Position numbers and translations under genes: made by a program. From assembly GCA_036245805.1 (NCBI GenBank), contig BTRK01000003.1, forward strand, positions 4,774,001-4,838,000: a stretch of DNA of 64,000 nucleotides, given 5' to 3'. How positions within the stretch are numbered: the stretch's first letter is position 1; every line of letters begins with the position of its first letter. The notes under the pieces were generated by a model. The model was not told where the DNA came from, made no database searches, and saw only the letters and a list, made by a program, of their open reading frames with translations. Below are positions 11,810-22,185 of this stretch, piece by piece. Origin of the DNA: Pristionchus mayeri (Eukaryota > Nematoda > Chromadorea > Rhabditida > Neodiplogasteridae).

Positions 11810-12780
11810 GCTAAAAAGATATCAATCTCCCAGTGGGAGCCCCTTAGTTGACCCCTTTGATACTTCGGCCCTATTGGCACTCTGTGAAATTTGTTGTTTC
11901 CCCCTCGAATTATTGCTATTGGTAGTTCCACCGTTGTTTTACCCATCCTTTTTCCCATCGTTCATCGCTTCACCAAACATCTCTCACACGAAACTTCACA
12001 AAGTATCGTTATCATTTCCTTCTCTGCTTTCGCGCCCCCGAGTGTAGCAGATTCCATCAGCTACTTCTAATTTATTGATCAAAATCAATAAATAAATAAT
12101 CATCTAAAAAATACAATCATTTTGTAATTCATTCTCATCACTGCAGTCATACTGTAGCCCAAGTTGGTTGCGTCCATTCTGCAACTATTCTCCCATTCCA
12201 TTATTTGAATTTTCCCGCATTTTCTAGACTCATTCCAAAGTTGTACCGCATTCATGAGCGTCAACAAAAGGGAGCGGCCTAAAATTGCGATGACTTTTCC
12301 TTCTTGAACACTTCCGACACGTTCACGCTCGTGTCTTGACGCTTTTAACGGTTACATAAAGCCGTTTCGTCATCCAATCATTTTCTTGCTAGACTCAACA
12401 GTCTAGCTGTCATCAGTATTAGTTGCCGTGCGTACCTTCGCGAGCTAATACGCTGTCATTTCATCTGTCCCCTTGTCAGACCTGCACAACGGTTGCCAAG
12501 GGACTCACTCAACCTCACACTTTGGTGCCAAGGATCATATCCAAGGTACTGTTCATTCATCCTACCAATCAACATTGGTCAGCCCATCCGACCCCACTCT
12601 AGCTACCCTTTTCTTTCCATATTAATCTTGTAAAAACAGTAATAAATATAATTATTATCGTCCCTGCGTCACTTCGCATTACAATCTCAGCACTGGTGAT
12701 CGGATCACAATCTTATCACTAGTGACATAGCCTCTCCGTACACAATCAAATTTGTGATACAAATATACATTTAATACCTA
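11810..12780. other. 3' flank of Pao element; possible LTR remnant, no gene
   Basis: No coding signal is visible. An AATAAATATAATTATTAT stretch near 12640 and a segment ending ACTAGTGACA near 12725 would suit a 3' LTR, but without a second copy this cannot be shown. Pyrimidine-rich tracts occur around 11900-12040. Confidence 0.35.
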
Positions 12781-12784
12781 CACC

Positions 12785-14290
12785 AATGACAGAATTTGCT
12801 CCGCTTCCTAAGGATGGACTCGCCGAACTTCTTATCCTTGAAGAGGAAAGTAGTGCTTGGGCTTCTCCAATTCGGCCTTGGCTTCAGCTGAGCGACCCGT
12901 GTAGAACCAGTGACCTACCGGAGCCTTAACGAAGAAGGTTACCCAAGGATAAGACTACCATACTTGAAAATTACGCAAAAACGCCCAATTGGGGAACCCT
13001 ACTTCAAATATCTGATGCCATTTCCATGACAACTAATTCACCCTTTCCTCGAACTGATAATTCTTCCCGACAATCACGTCGACTTGGATCTTGCGAGCGT
13101 CACCGAGGATCTACAATTGATAGGGTTAATTAAGTTACAAGATCGTAAGCCCAAACCTAAGGCTAAGTTCGTAACGTTAAGACTAGTAACGTTTAGGATC
13201 ATTAAAATAGGGACAAAGGCGAAGCTAAAAATTAGACTATTTCATTACCATTGCCTAGCTTTCCTCAACGATAAGAGATGCTGAAATTTTCACGTGTTTA
13301 TCTCTGCTATGGACTGAGTTATCGCAACTTGGCAGATTGCCAGCCATGGACATCAGGGGGCATAGCTCAGGGAAGGAGCGCGAGAGCGCGCGAGTGCAAG
13401 AGAGTGACCCTCTCGTTTCTTTAACAGCGCGCGGTTGCTGAGATTCCTCCTTGAAGGTTTGCATTAGGGTTCCGGAATTGAGCGTAATTGGGCATCTTTT
13501 GAATCATTTTCAGATATGTTTCATGTGCGCTATGTATGTATACTATATATTGTGCATGAAAAATATCCGAAAATGATTCATAAGATTGCCAATTACGCTC
13601 AATTCCGGAATCCTAGTTTGTATGCTCGACGAAGGCGTTTTTGTATCATTTGCTTCGGACTCTCTTCATTACGTTCTATCGTCCCCCTGACCGGTGAGAG
13701 ATCCATCCCCAACCTACATTAATTTCATTTGAATCTAATGTAAGGTTGTTTATGATAAAGTGTGCAAACCATATCAATGAAAGCCTTGGCCTCAGCTCCG
13801 AGTGTGTCAATCTTCTCATGAACGTAGACGTAGAGCTTCTCGGCCTTCTCGTGAAGAGGGGGCGACATCTCCTTGAGCTCGTCCATCGCCTTAACAAGAT
13901 CTGGATAAGTGGGTGAAGATTAAGATTTAATCGCAGACCTGGCGTGAGGACAATGCTAAGTTGAATTCACTAGCCTCCTGGGCTGCCCTATCGTCGCGTG
14001 TCGTCTCATATCGTGTCTGGAATAGTTGGTTTCGATCTTCATGAGAACCTTCTTGTCTTCATCAGTCAGGCATGTGAGGAATTCCTTGATTCCAGGGATC
14101 GGATCTGAAAGTCTTAGGATGTGCTTAGGATTAAGGTTAATGATAAGTGATTAAGGTCATTAAGGACCTAAGTTATTAAGGACTAGACTACCGTACCCTT
14201 GTACTCGACGGGAACTTCATCGATGGAGTTGAATGGAACCGCGATAGCGCAAACGACGACGAGGGTCAGGAGGGCGATGGGGCGCCACAT
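12785..14290 (-). pseudogene. FAR locus A, degenerate fatty-acid/retinol-binding gene
   Basis: Five blocks match the exons of FAR B. Exon 1 is 14197-14290: Met, a hydrophobic signal WRPIALLTLVVVCAIA, then NSIDEVPVEYK. Exon 2 runs from 14104 to about 13975 (PIPGIKEFLTCLTDEDKKVL). Exon 3 is 13770-13889 (DELKEMSPPLHEKAEKLYVY). Exon 4 is about 13040-13110 (ILGDARKIQVDVIVG). Exon 5 starts at 12924 (RSAEAKAELEKPK). The end of exon 2 is expanded and scrambled, exon 4 ends in the wrong phase for exon 5, and exon 5 shifts frame after KHYFPLQ, so the conserved tail is read in another frame. A 151-bp MITE sits in the intron between exons 3 and 4. Intron 2 would start with GC (13974). Likely a pseudogene. 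Confidence 0.75.
13465..13615. mobile_element. hAT-type MITE, family 1, copy 1 (151 bp)
   Basis: An almost perfect inverted repeat starts TAGGGTTCCGGAATTG and ends with its complement. It is flanked by 8-bp duplicates GTTTGCAT (13457-13464) and GTTTGTAT (13616-13623). TAGGG ends and 8-bp target duplication fit hAT elements. It lies in an intron of FAR A. Confidence 0.85.
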
Positions 14291-14507
14291 TCCTGGAATA
14301 GAAAATTATAAGAATCTATGTTTGTCGTTCACGATGATGAGAGATAGTGGAAAATCTCGAGGATCATTAGTTTGCCGAGAAAGTCAATATAAACGATGGA
14401 AGAGCTGCGCAGGCATATAACAAGGAAGTTGACTATGGAGTGGATAAGGAGAAGGAGAGGCGGAGTATTTGAAGGCAGCAAGGCCTGATGCATGACTAAC
14501 TTTTATA
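14225..14507 (-). promoter_or_regulatory. FAR A TATA box and upstream region
   Basis: On the minus strand TATAAAAG (14502-14507) lies about 210 bp upstream of the FAR A start codon. Just downstream is TAGTCATGCATCAGG, which resembles GTTCAGTCAGGCATCAG at the same place in FAR B, suggesting a shared start-site element. Inferred from position and similarity only. Confidence 0.4.
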
Positions 14508-14565
14508 CAAATCCTTCTCAAGGGCGAACTCGAGACATGGCACATGCAGCTGAGAGAGTAGAGAG

Positions 14566-14716
14566 TAGGGTTCCGGAATTGGGCGTAATTGGGCATCTTT
14601 TGAATCATTTTCAGATCTGTTTCATCTGTGCTATATATGTATACTATATATTGTACATGAAACATATCTGAAAATGATTCAACAGATGCCCAATTACGCC
14701 CAATTCCGGAACCGTA
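14566..14716. mobile_element. hAT-type MITE, family 1, copy 2 (151 bp)
   Basis: This copy has the same length and near-identical sequence to the one at 13465, again an inverted repeat with TAGGGTTCCGG ends. The flanking 8-bp duplicate GTAGAGAG is exact (14558-14565 and 14717-14724). It lies upstream of FAR A, close to its TATA box. Confidence 0.88.
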
Positions 14717-14724
14717 GTAGAGAG

Positions 14725-15800
14725 CGCAGAGAGGGTATGAGGAGGCTTCTGAGAGAAGGTGCATACAACATCGAGAGAGAGAATCACGTGGAGTGTCAGA
14801 GAACGAAACTAAAAGGCTGAGAAGGCAGATGCAAAGTGGATAATCATAGGGATTCACTTTTCAGGTTATTTACGCTCATTTTTGGTATGTTTCAGATGCT
14901 CTACATGTGCTCTTATCATCTATATACAGCGCAAATCCGAAAATGAAATGTACATGAACGTTGAAGCCCTAGTCATGCGCGCGCTGCGAATGACAATGCA
15001 GATTGCGGAGGGCGACAGCCAGTTAGAGAAAGTGATCGTTCCTCCTGGGCATCTCTCGCGTCCCTTTTTGCAAATGAGCATGACGAGAGGAGAGAGCAAG
15101 GGGCGAAACCCGAGCCGTGGCCTCTGGTTCATCGCTAGTGAATCACACGTTATGCCGCGCGTGACGAAGCAAATTTAAGTAAATCAAAGCGTACCATTTC
15201 AAGATATACGTTTTCAGATGTTCGTTATGTTTTCCCTAATTTTCAACAAGTCACGTGTTTATCATGTGTTTACTGCACAAAAATTATGTACACTCATTGC
15301 AATTGACTCCTATGAAAATGCTGATTTCACATGAGCATCGCACATATTCATCGTTTTGGTGTAATCTGATCATGAAATAGAAGATCTTAGTCAATGGATG
15401 AGAGCATAATTTTGATACAACTAGTGGAAATACAAAGAGTATTCTCTATCATCGATCATCATCAATCTCAACAATGATCGCTGATAAAATAAACAAATGA
15501 TGTTCGTGATATTCGAGTGATAACTCTTCTCCTCTGATCCCTGCCGATAAATACTGCAGGACGCTAATATATCCGATGTTGACGAGTATATCTCAACATA
15601 GTCATATTCCCAGAAATTGCGCCTAAAATACGAGTTCAATTGATGACAAGTGACTTGCTGTAGTTTTGCAAAGACTAGGCTTGCCTACCAATCGCGCTTA
15701 GTCTCCTCCAGCTTCATGAATACTGTATGCAATAAACCTGACCCCACCGTAGAGCTAATATTATATCTAGGTGAAGTTTGACTCTCCAAGCAACATTATT
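14725..15800. other. Intergenic, no gene seen
   Basis: Short open frames here lack coding character or splice context. A partial hairpin near 14866-14950 shares the TATGTTTCA / GAAATGTACATGA theme with MITE family 1 but has no clear ends. Confidence 0.4.
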
Positions 15801-16040
15801 CGGTGGGAACCGTTTATTCCAAAATACTATACAATAATTTAGAATCGTTTAGGCGTCCGTCTTGATGTACTTATGCTTTTTGATCATTCATCTCAATTTC
15901 CGTGGATCATTCCTTTCAATTTTCTTATGTGCTCAAGGATGCAAAGAAATCGTGTTTTGAATCACTTTATTAAGAAATACTATACAATAAGTCGTTCAGG
16001 CGTCGCTCTTGATTTGCTCCTGGACCATTGAGTCTCCGCA
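15800..16040 (-). repeat. Two tandem fragments of a FAR last exon and 3' UTR
   Basis: The tail of FAR B (GTTTAGGCGTCGGTCTTGATG at 16129 onward plus the preceding TACTATACAATAA) recurs at about 15815-15875 (TTTAGGCGTCCGTCTTGATG) and about 15960-16015 (TTCAGGCGTCGCTCTTGAT). Each copy has the ATACTATACAATAA 3' UTR piece. They are too short to code and look like small tandem duplications of the gene end. Confidence 0.7.
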
Positions 16041-16129
16041 TTCATTCGTGTCCACTTCTTTGACTACTCAAACAAATATCTTGTTTTTTTGAATCACTTT
16101 ATTCAGAAATACTATACAATAAAACTCGT

Positions 16130-17778
16130 TTAGGCGTCGGTCTTGATGTACTTATTGGCGAGTGCCTGGAACTTCTCGTTCTCGAAGACGGCGGCAGTGA
16201 TGGGGAAGTGCTTCTTGAGGTCGGCCTTGGCCTCGTCGGAGAGCGCCTTGAACTTCTCAAATCCGGCGAGGGCCTTAACGGTTAAGGATGAGCCTAAGGC
16301 TAAGGATTAGGCAAATATTAAGTTATGGCTAAGTTAACGAGGGCTTAAAGATAGGGATGAACTTTTTCAGAGGTTATGTCTCTAATTTCTCCCTTTGCTC
16401 CCTATCATCTCGTGCCACTTTTTGAACAAAAAAATATCAAGAGAAGCGGTTGACTATACCAATTTCTCCGATTCATTACTACACTGTTCAATTTGTGCAC
16501 TCGCACGTTTCCATTGTTCCTATGTATGGATAACGGACAAATCAAATTCTCTGGGGGGGGGGGTGACAAAACGTGAACCGACAAAACGTAAACAATTCAC
16601 AGCTCCCTCGGGATTCGAAGTAGGGACTTGGCAGTTGTTTCATTGTTATCAGTATGCCCTACACCACACCACCCTGATTAGATACTCTAACTATGTGAAC
16701 TTGAGCTTCACTTCATATCTATGTATTCATATCTATATCTATGTTCATATCTATGTTCATGGTCCAGAATTGGGAAAAATCATGGTTAGATAAATTCAAA
16801 ATGCCGGAACCAATCGATGTCCATTTTACCGGGTTAGAGTACTTTCAGGGGTACTAGAATATCGAATGATTATTGTAACTTGTGGTTATCTAATCGTGAT
16901 TTTCCTCTCAAATTCCCAATTTTGGACCATGAAACCCTATACATTGGTAGTGAGTGAAACTCAAGTTCATATAGTTAGAGTATCTAATCAGGGTGGTGTA
17001 GTGTAGGGCATGCTGATAACAATGCAATAACTGCCAAGTCCCTACTTCGAATCCCGAGGGAGCTGTGAATTGTTTACGTTTTGCCGGTTCACGTTTTGTC
17101 ATTCTCCCAATTCTCTTGCTTAATGATAAGGAATACAATTCACCTTATCCTTGAGCTGATCAAGAGTGGGCTTGTTTCCGGCAACGACATCGGCCTGGAT
17201 CTTGCGGGCGTCTCCGAGGATCTGCAATTATAAGGGATCATTAAGGTAGGACATATCAAGGTTAACTCCTTCAGATTAAGGTTAAGGTAATTAAGGATCT
17301 AGAAGATAACCTCCTCGACGAAGGCCTTGGCCTCGGCTCCGAGTGCGTCGACCTTCTCCTTGAGGAAAGCGTGGAACTGCTCGGCCTTCTCGTGAAGAGC
17401 GGGAGACTTCTCCTTGAGCGCGTCGAGAGCCTTAATAGGTTAATTTGAGGGTTATGGTTAAGGATAAGGCCACGTAAGATAGGGTTAAGATCAAGTCTAA
17501 CCTCCTGAGGAGTCTTGTAGCTGGCGTAGTTGGCGCCGATCTCCTTGAGCACCTTCTTGTCTTCCTCAGTGAGCTCGGTGACGAACTTCTTGACCTGTTC
17601 GGGGATCATGTCTGAAATACTTAGTGTTAGGGAGTGCTTAAGGCTAAGGTTAAGACTTTACGCTTAAGAACAAGGCTACCGTACCCTTGTACTCGGCGGG
17701 GACGTCATCGATGGAGTTGATGGGGGCGGCGAAGGCGCAGACGGCGACGAGGGCCAGGAGAGCGATGGAGCGGAACAT
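16130..17778 (-). CDS. FAR locus B, intact fatty-acid and retinol-binding protein
   Basis: Exons 17685-17778, 17502-17611, 17311-17430, 17144-17221 and 16130-16273 join in phase to 546 nt, 181 residues. A signal peptide (FRSIALLALVAVCAFA) is followed by the FAR core: SIDDVPAEYK, MIPEQVKKFVTELTEEDK, NYASYKTPQE, LKEKSPALHEKAEQFHAF, ILGDARKIQADVVAGNK and HFPITAAVFENEKFQALAN. Nematode FAR proteins are secreted, helix-rich carriers of fatty acids and retinol. Length and all blocks fit the family. AATAAA (16098-16103, minus) follows the stop by 27 bp. Two acceptors are TTAAG rather than TTTCAG. Intron 4 holds a tRNA-like inverted repeat. This is the reference copy of the array. Confidence 0.93.
16537..17110. 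repeat. Inverted pair of tRNA-like (SINE-type) sequences
   Basis: The sequence 16560-16770 returns inverted at 16915-17105. Read on the minus strand of the left arm or the plus strand of the right arm, GGTGGTGTAGTGTAGGG resembles a Pol III A box and CTACTTCGAATCCCGA a B box about 55 bp later, as in tRNA-derived SINEs. It lies in intron 4 of FAR B. A run of about 12 G starts at 16552. Confidence 0.65.
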
Positions 17779-18125
17779 ACCTGGAGAAGGGTACGGTATA
17801 AGGGGAGTACGGTGGATCAGACAGTGGTGAAGTGAAAGAGGGACGGATTGGGACGCCTCACAGGCAAGTGAGGAATTACGAAGTTGGATCAGAAATATTG
17901 GTAGGGAAAGGTGGGGATGTGAAGAAGCAGGCTGTGGAAGATGGTAGGAAGGGAAATCTGGAGGGCTGGAAGATTCGAGGGTATGAAATATGGCTAGGTC
18001 AAGGCAAAATATTGGGAAGGTTACTGGATTCGAGTATTAGCAGCCGAGAGGAGAGAAGGGAAGGAGAAGGGTTGGGAAGCTGGATAGCTGATGCCTGACT
18101 GAACGAAGAGCCGCAATTTTATACG
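17779..18125 (-). promoter_or_regulatory. FAR B upstream region with TATA box
   Basis: TATAAA on the minus strand (18118-18123) lies 340 bp before the start codon, and GTTCAGTCAGGCATCAG follows it by about 18 bp. FAR D has GTTCAGTGAGGCATC at a similar place. The long distance to the start codon suggests a 5' UTR intron or trans-splicing near the ATG. The open frame 17832-18098 on the other strand is a shadow. Confidence 0.45.
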
Positions 18126-18934
18126 CAGGACTCTTCAGGGCGGAGCCGGGAGATGTCACATGAAAGTTGAGAGGCTAGATAACACAGATAGGGCGCATAG
18201 AGGCTTCAGAAGCATGAGGCTCAGACACCTCAAGCAGCGAGAGACAATGCGATTCGGAGAGAATGGCAGAGAGCCAGAGTAAGTGTCCGTTGCAACAACG
18301 CATCTCTCGTTCGCTTTTTGCTTGGAAACAAGAAGAGGCGAGAAGAGAGCAAAGGGGGGAAATCCGAGGCATGGCCACTGACACATGACTAATGAATAGA
18401 GTTCGAAATTCTGGTCGCCTTTCTCCATTCTACGCTCTCTCTCGCCGTTCCACCGGTACAGACATTAAAACGAAGAGACTGTGGTATTGTTTCTCGAAGT
18501 CTACACATGACTAAAGAAAAATGATCAACTAATGAGTGATTACAGAAAGTTATGAGTAGAATCCAGAAATTAGCTTGAGATATTATTATTTATAGATTGA
18601 CATATTTAGACATGCCTTGTGAGCCAAGCAATAGTGGTTGACGAAATTGCATAGGGTTAATTCCAATTCTTACCTCCCGTTTTCTCAGATTTCTTGCTGA
18701 TGAATCATAGCAACATTCAGCTAGCACTTAAACGCATGCATTAATTCATTCGTGATCGAACTTTTGTCGCATCCATTGAAATTGATACATTGCCAATGGA
18801 GAGTAAACCATTCTTCAATATCGATCATATTCAGAGTGTACGCTCGATGGTCACGATTAATCTAAACACACAATGCTCGTGATTTCTCTCCTCCTAGCGA
18901 GGTTTTCTCAAGAAACGGCTTTTCATGTTACCTG
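18126..18934. other. Intergenic, hairpin remnants, no gene
   Basis: Around 18430-18505 there is a degenerate copy of the GTTCGAGAAACAATACCAC hairpin family (present as TATTGTTTCTCGAAGTCT). The rest is unremarkable. Confidence 0.4.
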
Positions 18935-20136
18935 TAGGGTTCTCTTATTGGAAAATTTTTGTATCATTTTAAGATATGTTTCACGTAGGTATAGGTCGTA
19001 TGTATAGTGCACGTGAAACATATCAGGCCTCTCACGAGAGAATCGGGACAACGAGTTGACATCAAATTTTAAGAAATTCTGTTTTTATGTCTCCATTCAG
19101 TACTTCCCTAGACTATACTAAAACCGAAGTTTCAGATTTTTATGATGCGCTGCAGCTGCTGCATGTTGCTGCAAAGTTCTGATAATGGTCTCAGTTTTAA
19201 GAGGTTTTCACACATACAAGTGATCGTTTTTTACTTCAGAAGTTATTTTATGATCAATTGATAGATTTTGGCGAAAGTTGTTAATTTTTAACATTTGCGA
19301 CCGTTGCAGCACACGCATGCCTAACATGTTTTTATTTTATAACTTGAACACTGATTTTTTCCCCAAAACAAATTTTACGCAGTTTTGTAGAGCGAAATTC
19401 TGTACAAGACTTATTTTTTGCGGAATTTATCTCTGTGGTCCTGATTGTTTCCCAGAGCGTCGAATATCTTACAATGGGCTGCACGTCCGAAGTCTCAATC
19501 TCAAGGTCGCGGGTTCGAATTCCGGCCGTGGAAACAAACAAATTTTTTTCAATGCAAATTGATGCGGAAACTTCCTTAAATGTGCTAAAATGATGAAAGA
19601 ATCAAATAAAACAATATTTGTCGCCTCCGGGAGTCGAACCTGCGACCACAACCCCCGATCTCCCTTTTGCAGCCCATTGTAAGATATTCGACGCTCTGGG
19701 AAACAATCAGGACCACAGAGATAAATTCCGCAAAAAATAAGGGGAAAAAATCAGTGTTCAAGTTATAAATTAAAAGCATGTTTGGAATGAGTGTGCTGCA
19801 ACGGTCGCAAATGTTAAAAATTAACAACTTGCGCCAAAATCTATCAATTTATCACAAAATAAGTTCTGAAGTAAAAAACGATCACTTTTATGTGTGAAAA
19901 CCTCTTAAAACTGAGACCATTATCAGAACTTTGCAGCAACATGCAGCAGCTGCAGCGCATCATAAAAATCTGAAACTTCGGTTTTAGTCTAGACTATGCA
20001 TGTACTGAATGGAGACATAAAAAACAGAATTTCTTAAAATTTGAATGTCAACTGAAAATGTCGATTTGTCCCGATTCTCTCGTGAGAGGCCTGATATTCG
20101 AAAATGATGCAAACGTTTTCCAATAAGAGAACCCTA
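18935..20136. mobile_element. hAT-type foldback element 7 (1.2 kb) with tRNA-like B boxes
   Basis: Terminal repeats TAGGGTTCTCTTATTGG are flanked by an exact 8-bp duplicate GTTACCTG (18927-18934 and 20137-20144). The arms (about 18935-19530 and 19600-20136) are inverted copies. Near the inner end each arm has a tRNA T-arm-like motif: GCGGGTTCGAATTCCGGCC at about 19508 and, inverted, GCAGGTTCGACTCCCGG at about 19630. Sequence before it (TTACAATGGGCTGCA) does not make a normal tRNA, so this is a tRNA-derived insertion captured in the arms. No transposase is encoded. Confidence 0.88.
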
Positions 20137-20183
20137 GTTACCTGTTCATTCGCTTATCGAAGAAATAGCGCGCAAAGTAATCA

Positions 20184-20267
20184 TCTGGCTCTCTTCAGTT
20201 TGCACGCTCTCTCGTCTCTCTGACCGGCGAGAGAGCGTGCAAACTGAAGAGAGTTAGACCATTGCTC
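20184..20267. repeat. Hairpin MITE, family 2 copy 1
   Basis: CTCTCTTCAGTTTGCACGCTC is followed by its inverted copy, with CTGACCGGCGAGAGAG in the loop region. Related copies are at 20449-20528, 20747-20827 and 28983-29072. Confidence 0.75.
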
Positions 20268-20448
20268 GAGCAAAGTGTCCTCTCTATCTCATCTATCTGA
20301 CTTCTGTGCTTTACCGTTCACGTGACCCTCTTCCTCCCAGGAAAAGTATCATATTTAAATTTGTTACATTTATTAATTTATCCTTTGTTCATTTATTCAA
20401 ATTCTTCTCCCTATCCCGAATTTAAGACCATTGTATCCATTCTAGGAG

Positions 20449-20528
20449 CAATGGTCTGACTCTCTTCAGTTTGCACGCTTTCTCGCCGGTCAGAGAGGCG
20501 TGCAAACTGAAGAGAGTCAGACGATTGC
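20449..20528. repeat. Hairpin MITE, family 2 copy 2
   Basis: ATGGTCTGACTCTCTTCAG and its complement bound the hairpin, with the same GCACGC stem as copy 1. Confidence 0.75.
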
Positions 20529-20746
20529 ATCCATTCTAGATATGTTTCGCTTCATCATCCTACGGGGTCTCGTCACCGTCAGAACTTGCTCTATTTTCTT
20601 CAATGGGATCGATGTCGTCTCCGCCGAGTACAGGGGTAGTATTGCCCGGAACGGAAGTATGATTATTCTTACCACCTTACTGCTAACCTTAACCGTAGGC
20701 ACACGTTAACCGATTTAATTGTAACACCCGTGCACACCAAGGGAGC

Positions 20747-20827
20747 AATGGTCTCACTCTCTTCGGTTTGCACGCTCTCTCACCGGTCATAGAGACGAGA
20801 GAGCGTGCAAACTGAAGAGAGTCAGAG
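20747..20827. repeat. Hairpin MITE, family 2 copy 3
   Basis: The same stem and ACCGGTCA loop as the other members of the family; three copies lie within 650 bp here. Confidence 0.75.
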
Positions 20828-21112
20828 ATCAACAAGACGATGCTTAAGGCTGACGAATAATACGTATGATGTACTAAATGGCGTTCGATGTTCTCAGTTG
20901 CATTCTTAATCAATAACTGGATCGAGGTTGCTTCTACTCTAGCACGCATTATAACGGATCAAAACACAGAGATTTGCATCAACCACTGTAATTCGTGTAT
21001 CAATTCTTGAATCACAAACAATTTTTGCAGAAATCATACCCGCTTTCTGAATTATACATCATATTTATTCCACCTTGCTAATACAGCAATTACATACATG
21101 ATTTGAGATTGT
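20828..21112. other. Interval between hairpins and FAR C, no gene
   Basis: AT-rich sequence; nothing coding was recognised. Confidence 0.4.
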
Positions 21113-22185
21113 TTAGGCCTCCAATTCGATCGCAATGAAGGGCAGGTGCGTCCCGAGGTCAACCTTGGCATCATCGGAGAGCTCATTGTACGCCGTTTTA
21201 GCGCTATCAGCCTGCAGAGATATGGTTATTAAAACATACCTGAGAATGATACAAAAATGCGTGAGAATGATACAAAAGTGCCTGAGAATGATACAAAAAT
21301 GCCTGAGAATGATACAAAAATGCCTGAGAATGATACAAAAATGCCTGAGAATGATACAAAAATGCCTGAGAATGATACAAAAATGCCTGAGAATGATACA
21401 AAAATGCCTGAGAATGATACAAAAATGCCTGAGAATGATACAAAAATGCCTGAGAATGATACAAAAATGCCTGAGAATGATACAAAAATGCCTCAGAATG
21501 ATACAAAAATGCCTGATAATGATACACAAATGCCTGAGAATGATACAAAAATGCCTCAGAATGATACAAAAATGCCTGAGAATGATACAAAAATGCCTGA
21601 GAATGATACAAAAATGCCAGAGAATGATACAAAAGATCCCGGAAACCCTAGCATTTACCTTGGCCACGAGATCAGCATTTTCCGACCTTCTTCCGACCAA
21701 CATAGCGGCCTGGAGTTGGCGAGCGCCTCCAAGGCACTGCAGTGATTTTATTTGAATTATATCGCTTTGGATTAGTATGGTATCCTTAATCATTAAGATC
21801 AAGTTCCTTAATCCTTAAGGTCAAGGTTAAGGTTAAGATATCCTTAATCCTTAAGGTCTAGGTTAAGGTTAATATAACAATGTAATACCAGTTCGACGAA
21901 GGCTTTGGCATCATCTCCGAGAGCGTCAATCTGTTCCTGAAGGTAGTCGTGAATTTTCTCGGCCTTCTCGGCGAGAGAGGGAGACTTCTGCTGGAGCGCA
22001 TCGATGGCCTTAATAGGTGAAAATTAAGGTTAAGGTTAAGGTTAAGGCTACTAGGGATAGGCTTAAGCTCTGGTCACTAGCCTCTTGGCCCGTCGCATAG
22101 CTGTCGTAGTCGGCATTGAATCCCTCGAGGACCGCCCTGTCTTCATCAGTGAGCCCGCTGTAGTACTCTTCGAGTTGGGTCATAT
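21113..22185 (-). CDS. FAR locus C, divergent FAR-like protein without signal exon
   Basis: Exons 22082-22185, 21889-22008, 21659-21736 and 21113-21211 join in phase. They match FAR exons 2-5: MTQLEEYYSGLTDEDRAVL, IDALQQKSPSLAEKAEKIHD, CLGGARQLQAAMLVG and NELSDDAKVDLGTHLPF, then an early end at IELEA. The usual signal-peptide exon was not found upstream (22.2-22.7 kb), so either the start is Met at 22183 (132 residues, cytosolic) or the gene is truncated. Intron 2 begins GC (22081). The last intron is filled by a 21-bp minisatellite. Residues diverge from B, and the C-terminal helix is shorter. Confidence 0.7.
21240..21640. repeat. 21-bp minisatellite, about 19 units, in FAR C intron
   Basis: The unit contains TGAGAATGATACAAAAATG and repeats head to tail with few changes. 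Since 21 is a multiple of 3, all frames stay open, which explains the long repetitive open frames on both strands. On the minus (gene) strand each unit holds TTTGTATCATTCTCAG, close to a nematode 3' splice site. The array lies just upstream of the true acceptor of the last exon. Confidence 0.95.

Larger units (their letters stand above)
5936..11810 (+). mobile_element. BEL/Pao-type retroelement, broken, without visible LTR pair
   Basis: The order gag (DUF1759-like), CCHC knuckles, aspartic protease, reverse transcriptase, RNase H, integrase and a C-terminal integrase-associated domain is that of the Pao superfamily. The coding region is split by frame changes near 6.7, 7.1, 8.6 and 9.93 kb, so no full polyprotein can be made. 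After pol there is one more ORF (11156-11806). Direct terminal repeats were not found by eye on either side. The 5' part ends at a MITE fragment. The element is a decayed endogenous copy; it is described here only by its domains and breaks. Confidence 0.85.

Noticed and set aside
5936..12780. Full-length LTR retrotransposon with two LTRs
   Set aside because: No direct repeat pair could be recognised, and the coding region has several frame breaks.
17832..18428. Open frames opposite and upstream of FAR B
   Set aside because: They overlap the promoter, have no splice or family signal and biased purine composition.
19480..19660. Possible tRNA genes
   Set aside because: Only a T-arm/B-box word is present; acceptor, D and anticodon arms cannot be folded by eye.
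19278..19827. Paired open frames starting MLIFNICDRCST on both strands
   Set aside because: Mirror copies from foldback 7 arms; no coding constraint visible.
21240..21640. CRISPR-like array
   Set aside because: Units are contiguous 21-bp repeats without spacers, in a eukaryotic intron.
21113..21802. Long open frames on both strands with repeated PENDTKM or FLYHSQA heptads
   Set aside because: They are produced by the 21-bp minisatellite inside a FAR C intron; no independent start, splice or codon evidence.
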